Below, in pieces: positions 24,101 through 25,316 of a stretch of 25,316 nucleotides of DNA. A program made the position numbers and the translations under genes. Origin of the DNA: Apostichopus californicus (lineage: Eukaryota > Echinodermata > Holothuroidea > Aspidochirotida > Stichopodidae); NCBI GenBank assembly GCA_020650975.1, contig JAIPMN010007440.1:1-25316 (forward strand). The letters run 5' to 3'. The stretch's first letter is position 1. Each line of letters starts with the position of its first letter. The notes below the pieces were generated by a model that worked only from the letters and a program-made list of their open reading frames with translations, was not told the DNA's origin and searched no databases.

Positions 24101-24547
24101 TCCTTCAGACAGATATTCAGGTTGACCGTGAATGGGACAAAGGTCAAGAGGTCAGAGTCCTCCTTGGAGGACCAGTCAGAGATGATATCTAAACCAGACG
24201 AAAGTGAAACAAATGATCATAATATCATTTATAATATTGTAAACATGTTTTGACCAGATGGAGGTTTGTTTATGACAATTCAGCTTTTTTGTATATAAAG
24301 AGAGGAATCTTGTGTTTATGTTTTATCTACAAAATCACTCACTGCATCGTGAAAAAAACAACTACAACATTTAAATTCGTGGGCATGTTCCTAGCACATT
24401 CTTCCATACAATTGTATTGAACGGCTTACCTGCAAGGAACTCTTTGTGGTCATAAATGAACGACCAGTTGGCTTTGTTGAAATTAAGACTCAAATCCCAA
24501 TTTTGGTGATGGTTCCACATAAGTGGATAATGAATACTGACGTCAAA
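90..24547 (-). CDS. BLTP1: BLTP1 (KIAA1109/Tweek) bridge-like lipid transfer protein, central part, 28 exons, partial at both ends
   Basis: Known of the family: BLTP1 is a rod-shaped protein with a hydrophobic groove built from repeating beta-groove modules. It is anchored in the ER and moves bulk phospholipid to other membranes at contact sites, with roles in endocytosis, synapses and GPI-anchor supply. Seen here: 28 exons, all flanked by AG acceptors and GT donors on the minus strand, with every phase junction consistent, giving 2,678 open codons. Signature stretches that match the vertebrate protein from memory include EYAWLVDLQLGSL, TKTKRLWFLW, CGCHGGC, EPEFDEVAYFKTKVGL, and ESSLVSAHFRSSLVTKG followed by MDDW. 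Join, 5' to 3': 24547-24430, 24188-24039, 23308-23211, 22613-22456, 21730-21436, 19754-19584, 19216-19079, 18408-18232, 17825-17577, 17102-15533, 15170-15071, 14611-14440, 14224-13452, 13207-13027, 11833-10194, 8989-8778, 8440-8341, 7667-7452, 6869-6689, 5755-5666, 5017-4793, 4401-4270, 3801-3669, 2562-2405, 2199-2076, 1276-1050, 634-427, 127-90. Start, stop, promoter and polyA site are outside the window. Other groove proteins (VPS13, ATG2, BLTP2/Hobbit, BLTP3) are excluded by the specific matches. Confidence 0.95.
427..634 (-). CDS. BLTP1: BLTP1 exon 27 (residues 2597 to 2666)
   Basis: 208 nt, phase 0 to phase 1. It encodes ALIISLESSLVSAHFRSSLV, TKGFFNAFC, LRFTENFQVAMDDWLPD and the end of NGDLYNAC. 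Two donors compete: GTAGGT after GCA T, and GTTTAA four bases later. Only the first keeps exon 28 open and restores the N-A-C-x-V-P-x-G match, so it was chosen. Confidence 0.96.
635..1049 (-). other. Intron between exons 26 and 27
   Basis: 415 bp of AT-rich intron. Nothing recognisable was seen. Confidence 0.7.
1050..1276 (-). CDS. BLTP1: BLTP1 exon 26 (residues 2521-2596)
   Basis: 227 nt, phase 1 to phase 0, donor GTAATA. It encodes LMVWMSYKGAYEQFIQQW, a basic linker with KRRR, and LFQLSVKEVAICVPF. It matches VLFWLNYKAAYDNW and LFLQLTVNDLGICLPI. Confidence 0.95.
1277..2075 (-). other. Intron between exons 25 and 26
   Basis: 799 bp. Nothing recognisable was seen. Exons 25 and 26 join in phase and reproduce the vertebrate A-V-D-K/R-x-L motif, so no coding exon is missing. 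Confidence 0.75.
2076..2199 (-). CDS. BLTP1: BLTP1 exon 25 (residues 2480 to 2521)
   Basis: 124 nt, phase 0 to phase 1, donor GTAAAA. A polar linker (GQQSDEQKMKANNGDRSS) precedes KQTFLVSLIKPVLFIQPHAV, equivalent to AVLITLNRPIVYAQPVAFDR of BLTP1. Confidence 0.94.
2405..2562 (-). CDS. BLTP1: BLTP1 exon 24 (residues 2427-2479)
   Basis: 158 nt, phase 1 to phase 0, donor GTAAGT. It encodes a beta strand VGVDILIHAKALIELGLSLG and the highly conserved EPEFDEVAYFKTKVGL motif, equivalent to FHQVAYFKTRIGLRNA. Confidence 0.96.
2563..3668 (-). other. Intron between exons 23 and 24
   Basis: 1,106 bp. Open frames on both strands show no recognisable similarity, and no in-phase splice-bounded exon was found. 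There is a C-rich run at about 2994-3008. Confidence 0.65.
3669..3801 (-). CDS. BLTP1: BLTP1 exon 23 (residues 2383 to 2427)
   Basis: 133 nt, phase 0 to phase 1, donor GTAAAT. It encodes GLQLTACSPSSSAVRLEMGV then VELELSNMKEDK and an acidic tail, matching GIQVTATTPSMRAVRFETGLIELELSN. Confidence 0.94.
3802..4269 (-). other. Intron between exons 22 and 23
   Basis: 468 bp. It has an (AAAC)n-like run near 3920 and a C-run at about 4055-4064. Nothing else was recognised. Confidence 0.7.
4270..4401 (-). CDS. BLTP1: BLTP1 exon 22 (residues 2339-2382)
   Basis: 132 nt, phase 0 both sides, donor GTGAGT. A helical, Lys/Ser-rich linker leads to PLCLYTLLVHFK, equivalent to ILLYSLNLQFK in BLTP1, and continues as GLQLTA in exon 23 just as vertebrate FKGIQVTA does. 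Confidence 0.93.
4402..4792 (-). other. Intron between exons 21 and 22
   Basis: 391 bp of AT-rich intron. Nothing recognisable was seen. Confidence 0.7.
4793..5017 (-). CDS. BLTP1: BLTP1 exon 21 (residues 2264-2338)
   Basis: 225 nt, phase 0 both sides, donor GTTTGT. It encodes VVFPEINFTGDL and LFKATLEVASFHHNLRSTLL, followed by a hydrophobic helix YILILQKILAQ. This matches the CVAEVGSFEHNLTTDLLNHLVFVQKVF block. A longer open frame on the same strand in another register is a shadow. Confidence 0.93.
5045..5275. repeat. Degenerate minisatellite in intron 20-21
   Basis: About eight diverged copies of a roughly 25-27 bp unit of the type ACTTTATATGTGTATACAAA plus ACATAG. It generates a repetitive plus-strand open frame that is not a gene. 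The rest of the 648-bp intron is featureless. Confidence 0.85.
5666..5755 (-). CDS. BLTP1: BLTP1 exon 20 (residues 2234-2263)
   Basis: 90 nt, phase 0 both sides, donor GTATTG (no G at the fifth position, weak). It encodes CTFKWKDEGQIFATIPKHTL, equivalent to TRFTFELPNHRLRFTSK. Because it is symmetric and has a weak donor, it could be skipped without a frame change; that is inference only. Confidence 0.87.
5960..6075 (+). mobile_element. Possible SINE fragment in intron 19-20
   Basis: Contains ACCTTGTCCCAAGACACTTA followed by ACTCTTGCTTCACTCAG, which resembles the central and 3' parts of metazoan SINEs. There is no recognisable tRNA head or tail, and the boundaries are guesses. Confidence 0.35.
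6177..6423. repeat. Tandem repeat, about 2.2 units of 106-114 bp, in intron 19-20
   Basis: Units at 6177-6282, 6283-6396 and a partial one at 6397-6423. Each begins TATTCATTA-G-AT-CATG and contains CTAAAGGCATACATT; the two complete units also share AAATATTCAACAGAATTATA near their end. Unit 2 carries a small insertion relative to unit 1. No coding content. Confidence 0.9.
6689..6869 (-). CDS. BLTP1: BLTP1 exon 19 (residues 2173-2233)
   Basis: 181 nt, phase 2 to phase 0, donor GTGAGT. After a variable linker it encodes ISTVAKINSISIQAALLPQL, matching the LKFSAMLDGIAIGAALLPSL strand-turn-strand of BLTP1. Confidence 0.92.
7241..7305 (-). pseudogene. Decayed duplicate of the 3' end of BLTP1 exon 18
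   Basis: The minus strand repeats the end of exon 18: the 19-base block CCTTCAGGATACGACAGCT is shared exactly, flanking bases are partly shared, and a donor-like CTACAA|GTATGA corresponds to the CTACAA|GTACGT of the real exon. Its reading length differs by one base, so it would leave the frame in the wrong phase, and exon 18 splices in phase to exon 19 without it. It is probably a relic of partial exon duplication. Confidence 0.75.
7452..7667 (-). CDS. BLTP1: BLTP1 exon 18 (residues 2101 to 2173)
   Basis: 216 nt, phase 2 in and phase 2 out, donor GTACGT. It encodes TIGSLTIEHPQLSGATSSQE, HITSLVCIPSIVL and VPLDISMLTDIAAEASKKLA, corresponding to the VGAISINIPQHPATLHSMM strand-helix of BLTP1. 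A decayed copy of its 3' end and donor lies in the following intron (about 7241-7305). Confidence 0.9.
8005..8092. repeat. AT-rich minisatellite in intron 17-18
   Basis: About four to five imperfect units of the type TATTACATATTGTTATATAT. The remainder of the 673-bp intron shows nothing else recognised. Confidence 0.8.
8341..8440 (-). CDS. BLTP1: BLTP1 exon 17 (residues 2068-2101)
   Basis: 100 nt, phase 1 to phase 2, donor GTAAGT. It encodes a poorly conserved linker-like peptide (FVKKLPDVSASLQSPSIS). It is accepted because both splice sites are canonical and both phases fit their neighbours. Sequence similarity alone would not identify it, and it could be subject to exon skipping only with a frame change. 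Confidence 0.72.
8441..8777 (-). other. Intron between exons 16 and 17
   Basis: 337 bp. Nothing recognisable was seen. Confidence 0.7.
8778..8989 (-). CDS. BLTP1: BLTP1 exon 16 (residues 1997 to 2068)
   Basis: 212 nt, phase 2 to phase 1, donor GTAAGA. A Ser/Pro linker leads to GLSLTCTLGVDEFCLLAELA and GLHLEVEVFQIVLG. These are paired beta strands equivalent to the LIVFGIGMVNRTHLEADIGGL...SELKRIHGS block of vertebrate BLTP1. Confidence 0.9.
9600..9840. repeat. Candidate dispersed repeat in intron 15-16
   Basis: It contains TTCCCACCAAGATTGAAGAA, then a GGTCCAGCCATTTAAGAGTT segment, then degenerate GACAGAATGACTGACA units. From memory this resembles a repeat consensus found widely in marine invertebrate genomes (ACCAAG, TTGAAGAAAAT, GGTC-AGC-GTT-GAGTTAT, followed by GACAGACAGAC). 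Ends are uncertain and it has no coding capacity. The rest of the 1.2-kb intron is AT-rich and featureless. Confidence 0.45.
10194..11833 (-). CDS. BLTP1: BLTP1 exon 15, 1.64 kb (residues 1451 to 1997)
   Basis: 1,640 nt, phase 0 to phase 2, donor GTTAGT. It is the largest exon. It starts SKKYYSK and SCQLILILWKYMI, equivalent to the SKYNRLTKVARF...LLCNILHHYL region. A disordered Ser/Asp-rich stretch follows. Conserved islands then appear: IEVIFKPVLKYF, a second variable block with two RKR/RG basic patches, VVNMAILRLIIQVAQVIKNF, another Ser/Lys-rich linker, and QCWQTMYHLLNLYS near the end. This order of conserved islands is the same as in vertebrate BLTP1. Antisense open frames over this exon are shadows. 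Confidence 0.94.
11834..13026 (-). other. Intron between exons 14 and 15
   Basis: 1,193 bp. Besides the 43-bp duplication it has a short (GATT)n run at about 12245-12260. Open frames here have no recognisable similarity and do not fit the phase of the neighbouring exons. Confidence 0.65.
12568..12653. repeat. 43-bp tandem duplication in intron 14-15
   Basis: Two adjacent 43-bp copies (12568-12610 and 12611-12653) differ at two positions. Each starts GTATCAGAATAT and ends GGTCATAATGGCTT. The low divergence suggests a recent event. Confidence 0.9.
13027..13207 (-). CDS. BLTP1: BLTP1 exon 14 (residues 1390-1450)
   Basis: 181 nt, phase 2 to phase 0, donor GTAAAA. It begins NDFNLLTTASPALDSWL, a clear match to the LNLLSTATPAVGAWL helix of BLTP1. 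It then has a hydrophobic segment around NIALMTYAMAES and ends KPVLPQ. Confidence 0.93.
13452..14224 (-). CDS. BLTP1: BLTP1 exon 13, 773 nt (residues 1133 to 1390)
   Basis: Phase 0 to phase 2, donor GTAAGT. It opens with the conserved INLCLVQAQ strand, then carries a variable linker with a Gln run. Next come strands around VSFCLDPLDFESLKRG, a Ser/Arg-rich stretch with two similar RKL-x-R-x-LS motifs, and finally SLVIRVDSFWNHVPTPPHPR. The last segment corresponds to the IKEIWFSFAAPTNV strand. The exon end is set by phase, because reading on gives a stop two bases later. Confidence 0.88.
14440..14611 (-). CDS. BLTP1: BLTP1 exon 12 (residues 1075-1132)
   Basis: 172 nt, phase 2 to phase 0, donor GTAATT. 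It encodes SAVGSLAGQHPGSLL, a helical linker, and a strand TKLTVILPQ. In vertebrates the equivalent strand is V-S-I-P-K leading into VNLCLLQAS; here LPQ joins INLCLVQAQ of exon 13. Confidence 0.88.
14612..15070 (-). other. Intron between exons 11 and 12
   Basis: 459 bp. Nothing recognisable was seen. Confidence 0.7.
15071..15170 (-). CDS. BLTP1: BLTP1 exon 11 (residues 1042-1075)
   Basis: 100 nt, phase 1 to phase 2, donor GTAAGT. It encodes IKVSIDGPINILLTPLFLDA, matching the VEVKGTVDVVLTPLVAEA strand pair of BLTP1 directly after the acidic linker. Confidence 0.92.
15171..15532 (-). other. Intron between exons 10 and 11
   Basis: 362 bp, A-rich. Nothing recognisable was seen. Confidence 0.7.
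15533..17102 (-). CDS. BLTP1: BLTP1 exon 10, 1.57 kb: groove strands plus long disordered Ser/acidic insert (residues 519 to 1042)
   Basis: 1,570 nt, phase 0 to phase 1, donor GTAGGA. The first roughly 120 residues are folded and conserved: IRLASCNAHSH, WLDAGSVIFGPLNVDL, TKTKRLWFLW and the cysteine cluster CGCHGGC followed by MFF (complement of about 16767-16790). The rest is mostly low-complexity and rich in Ser, Thr, Glu, Asp and Lys, with many potential phosphosites and an acidic run near the end (EMEEDICEQEESNDEDESF). It resembles the disordered loop present at this place in vertebrate BLTP1, but the sequence there is not alignable by eye. The whole block sits in a single exon. Confidence 0.94.
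17516..17571 (+). other. G-rich tract next to exon 9 donor
   Basis: Multiple runs of G3-G5 on the plus strand begin five bases inside the intron after the exon 9 donor. In the transcript this is a C-rich run immediately downstream of the 5' splice site. The rest of the 474-bp intron (17103-17576) shows only a short AAT run near 17243. Confidence 0.55.
17577..17825 (-). CDS. BLTP1: BLTP1 exon 9 (residues 436-518)
   Basis: 249 nt, phase 0 both sides, donor GTGAGT. It starts with a hydrophobic helix-like A-LCLVEAIQLFLHL and ends with PCPEEGDLKYRMTRLHLSGV plus a short strand containing IVETDCALDLK. This matches the PCP-x-x-DDLKYTMIRL...IVEHGCA block. A C-rich intronic tract follows its donor. 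Confidence 0.94.
17826..18231 (-). other. Intron between exons 8 and 9
   Basis: 406 bp of AT-rich intron. Nothing recognisable was seen apart from the splice sites. Confidence 0.7.
18232..18408 (-). CDS. BLTP1: BLTP1 exon 8 (residues 377-435)
   Basis: 177 nt, phase 0 both sides, donor GTATGG. It encodes GYLGLSGVQLRCHAMFSGNG followed by EYAWLVDLQLGSLCGKL. This is one of the most conserved blocks of BLTP1 and among the clearest evidence for the gene's identity. Confidence 0.96.
18409..19078 (-). other. Intron between exons 7 and 8
   Basis: 670 bp, no gene seen. The part from about 18480 to 18850 is somewhat GC-richer than neighbouring introns and may be an old dispersed repeat, but no ends or coding match were recognised. 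Confidence 0.5.
19079..19216 (-). CDS. BLTP1: BLTP1 exon 7 (residues 331-376)
   Basis: 138 nt, phase 0 both sides, donor GTACAG. It encodes CPVILMEQLCLELQKTYEQT then LLLSPILVTVTD, equivalent to the LERLCFEM...LQLILSPLNVFVSD strand-helix-strand of BLTP1. An AG eight bases inside the exon would break the frame, so the CATCAG acceptor was chosen. Confidence 0.92.
19260..19291 (+). other. G-rich tract, quadruplex-type, upstream of exon 7
   Basis: Runs of three to five G separated by one to three bases lie on the plus strand (GGTGGGGTGGTGGGGAGGGG and on). On the transcript this is a C-rich stretch 44-75 nt before the exon 7 acceptor, so it may also serve as part of an extended pyrimidine tract. 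The remaining intron (19217-19583) shows nothing else. Confidence 0.55.
19584..19754 (-). CDS. BLTP1: BLTP1 exon 6 (residues 274-330)
   Basis: 171 nt, phase 0 both sides. It starts ENYLGEF and contains the strand LRHLDVTVSLNIDGIKGHLP. The donor was chosen as GTCAGT after CCA GTG: it keeps frame with exon 7 and restores the L-P-V-H junction seen in vertebrates. An alternative GT three bases earlier would drop one residue and has a poorer donor. Confidence 0.9.
19779..20162 (-). mobile_element. tRNA-derived SINE, near full length, minus strand
   Basis: Read on the minus strand, the head carries a Pol III A box TGGTCAAGTGG (complement of 20142-20152) and a B box GGTTCGAGCCC (complement of 20098-20108), spaced as in a tRNA. 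A central domain follows with CCTTGTGTCCTTGGGCAAGG (20-base core near 20064-20083), of the kind conserved among metazoan SINEs. The tail has a hairpin AGCGCATA...TATGCGCT and then an (AAT)n run at about 19779-19797. No clear target duplication was found. The subfamily was not determined. Confidence 0.85.
20312..20605 (-). mobile_element. 5'-truncated LINE (non-LTR retrotransposon) 3' end
   Basis: The minus strand encodes a 65-residue C-terminal fragment ending at a stop (20604-20407) with GGRAFSVMAPRLWNNL and LKKQLKTILFEKY. This is the typical end of the reverse transcriptase ORF of CR1/L2/Jockey-like elements (RAFSVAAPRLWNSLP type). The 3' UTR has a hairpin AGCGCA...TGCGCT and an (ATT)n tail at about 20314-20338. 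Everything upstream of the C-terminus is missing, as is usual after incomplete reverse transcription. It is not a functional gene. Confidence 0.85.
20606..21435 (-). other. Remainder of intron between exons 5 and 6
   Basis: About 830 bp of AT-rich intron with no gene seen. It contains a C-rich run at about 21082-21098. No further element boundary could be recognised. Confidence 0.6.
21436..21730 (-). CDS. BLTP1: BLTP1 exon 5 (residues 175-273)
   Basis: 295 nt, phase 2 to phase 0. The donor is GTAGGA, weaker than its neighbours. It opens with PGWVEAACAPVVAVTVLYNY followed by H-P, as in the vertebrate SGWVE strand, and closes with the strand VDIGPLSVMAYGSIVNVI. The vertebrate GPLLNAFLCIKEN motif continues seamlessly as ILAIK plus ENYLGE of exon 6, which shows that no coding exon is hidden in the 1.7-kb intron that follows. 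Confidence 0.92.
21960..22150. repeat. Degenerate minisatellite in intron 4-5
   Basis: Many diverged copies of a roughly 20-26 bp unit of the type TACCAATATACATAGCA. The repeats create a spurious hydrophobic open frame on the minus strand. The rest of this 725-bp intron is featureless. Confidence 0.7.
22456..22613 (-). CDS. BLTP1: BLTP1 exon 4 (residues 123 to 175)
   Basis: 158 nt, phase 0 to phase 2, donor GTAAGT. It starts A-D-S-A-A-A-M-L-Y-L-P and ends W-K-D-F-T-S-R, where the final Arg codon is completed by the next exon. It matches the vertebrate region in which a LFLPD strand leads through a variable linker to a K-W-R-N-V-T segment. The linker is shorter and diverged. Confidence 0.87.
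22721..23033. mobile_element. Candidate non-autonomous hAT-type element (MITE), about 313 bp
   Basis: The right end reads, on the minus strand, CAGGGATGTGCTCA, a hAT-like terminus. The left end has GGATGTGCTCA in the opposite orientation, with the outer CAG changed. AAGTTATG flanks the element on both sides (22713-22720 and 23036-23043, the latter two bases out from the end), consistent with an 8-bp target duplication. The interior has repeated GCTGGGCGG motifs and no transposase. It lies in the intron between exons 3 and 4. Confidence 0.7.
23211..23308 (-). CDS. BLTP1: BLTP1 exon 3 (residues 90-122)
   Basis: 98 nt, phase 1 to phase 0, donor GTAAGT. It encodes two short beta-type strands with LPFSEFRPDIVPIR, comparable to the L-PFTDF-P motif of the vertebrate protein. 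It follows directly on the NWID...QEN motif of the previous exon, with no missing residues evident. Confidence 0.9.
23309..24038 (-). other. Intron between exons 2 and 3
   Basis: 730-bp AT-rich intron with no gene seen. It contains GGGTTCAAGCCC at 23785-23796, which resembles a Pol III B box, but no convincing A box or tRNA fold was found around it. Confidence 0.75.
24039..24188 (-). CDS. BLTP1: BLTP1 exon 2 (residues 40-89)
   Basis: 150 nt, phase 1 in and phase 1 out, donor GTAAGA. It encodes DWSSKEDSDLLTFVPF and a strand ending in NQYNWID followed by QEN. The DW-S, FVP and N-Q-x-NWID motifs are a strong match to BLTP1, so this exon anchors the identification at the 5' side of the window. 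Confidence 0.92.
24430..24547 (-). CDS. BLTP1: BLTP1 exon 1 of window (residues 1-39 of the partial protein)
   Basis: 118 nt, read from phase 0 and ending after one base of a codon. It has a T-rich acceptor ending CCCAG and donor GTAAGC. It encodes FDVSIHYPLMW followed by NWSFIYDHKEFL, which resembles the early groove region of BLTP1, where a basic beta strand with an aromatic/HYP motif is followed by a W-S-F strand. Upstream exons are not in the window, so the incoming phase is inferred from the match. Confidence 0.85.
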
Positions 24548-24958
24548 CTGGGAAAAAAAGAAGTAGGAAAATAAATTGAGGGCAGTGTCACACAGACAAT
24601 CAAAACATTGATGAGCTGCAGAAATGAGACACTTAATATGAAACAGAAAAATGACTTACACATCTACATGAAAATGCCATCTAGATATCTTCATTATTTG
24701 AATATGATCAATATCTTTCAATTTATGTATTCATTTTTTTGTTTTTAGGATTTTGTCATATATTTAAAAGTTTAAACCTTCTCAACAAGACACTCAATTT
24801 TACTTTAAAACTATGACAGGTAATTATGAAAAATAAAGGGTAAAATTCTAAATTTTTGGACAGGAATTCTCATTTCTGAGAACACTGAATTGACCTTGAA
24901 GAATTCTCATGTCAGAGTCTGACATCACAGGTAGTAATCCTACTATTTATGATAGAGT

Positions 24959-25067
24959 AATAAAAACATAACAATTATTAAAAGAAACAGTAGTTTTGCA
25001 TAAGCATTTACAACAAATTGAATGATATAAAATATATCTGAATTGTCAATTATGCTTTGCTTGCATA
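24959..25067. repeat. Direct repeat copy 1 (109 bp, pair with 25208-25316)
   Basis: This AT-rich 109-bp stretch recurs without a mismatch by eye at 25208-25316, an offset of 249 bp. The second copy is cut by the window edge, so the repeat unit may be longer. It lies in the intron upstream of the first exon. Confidence 0.9.
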
Positions 25068-25207
25068 GATTTGTTACAACTATATCATTTTGGTTTTCAA
25101 TAATTTAATAGGAAATTAAGCTTAGTTGAAAATGCATCCATTGGTATTGAGTGAAAATGATTTTTTGATACAACAACAAATATATAAAAACATAATAAAA
25201 ACATAAC

Positions 25208-25316
25208 AATAAAAACATAACAATTATTAAAAGAAACAGTAGTTTTGCATAAGCATTTACAACAAATTGAATGATATAAAATATATCTGAATTGTCAATT
25301 ATGCTTTGCTTGCATA
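25208..25316. repeat. Direct repeat copy 2, cut by window edge
   Basis: Second copy of the 109-bp repeat. It is preceded by a short series of AATAAAAACAT-type units (about 25187-25215). It may be a tandem satellite with a 249-bp period or an assembly-edge artefact. Confidence 0.9.

Noticed and set aside
1-25316. Bacterial-type features (operons, CRISPR array, toxin-antitoxin or defence system)
   Set aside because: The window is a eukaryotic intron-exon gene throughout. The tandem repeats have no regular repeat-spacer structure, and no such protein families are present.

Overview
The window is a stretch of nuclear DNA from an animal. It holds one large interrupted gene on the minus strand, read from the right edge to the left edge: BLTP1 (also KIAA1109, Tweek in flies, LPD-3 in worms, Csf1 in yeast). 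BLTP1 is a giant bridge-like lipid transfer protein of the repeating-beta-groove superfamily. I rebuilt 28 consecutive internal exons from canonical GT-AG splice sites, matching codon phases and residue-by-residue similarity to the vertebrate protein as I remember it. Joined, they give 8,034 nt, which is 2,678 codons with no stop or frameshift. This is about half of a protein that is roughly 5,000 residues in vertebrates. The N-terminal exons (with the ER membrane anchor) lie beyond the right edge and the C-terminal exons lie beyond the left edge.

Organism: a eukaryote with short introns (about 0.2-1.7 kb), AT-rich introns and GC-richer exons. An intronic tRNA-derived SINE and a LINE 3' end are of the kind I associate with marine invertebrate deuterostomes. 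The protein is close enough to the vertebrate one to align through most exons. An echinoderm (sea cucumber or sea urchin type) is my best guess; this is inference.

Layout, right to left: 25316-24548 is an upstream intron with a 109-bp perfect repeat that runs into the window edge. 24547-21436 has five exons, with a candidate hAT-type MITE and a degenerate satellite in the introns. 21435-19755 is the largest intron and carries a SINE and a 5'-truncated LINE with related 3' ends. 19754-17577 has four exons. 17102-15533 is a 1.57-kb exon containing a long serine/acid-rich stretch. 15170-13027 has four exons, one with a duplicated basic/serine motif. 11833-10194 is a 1.64-kb exon. 8989-90 has thirteen smaller exons whose introns carry minisatellites and a decayed copy of one exon end.

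I found no plus-strand gene, rRNA, functional tRNA, CRISPR array, operon or sign of bacterial origin. Nothing here looks like an undescribed molecular system. The second-look items are the LINE/SINE tail pair, the hAT-like MITE, the duplicated exon end, the unusually large exons and the repeat at the window edge.
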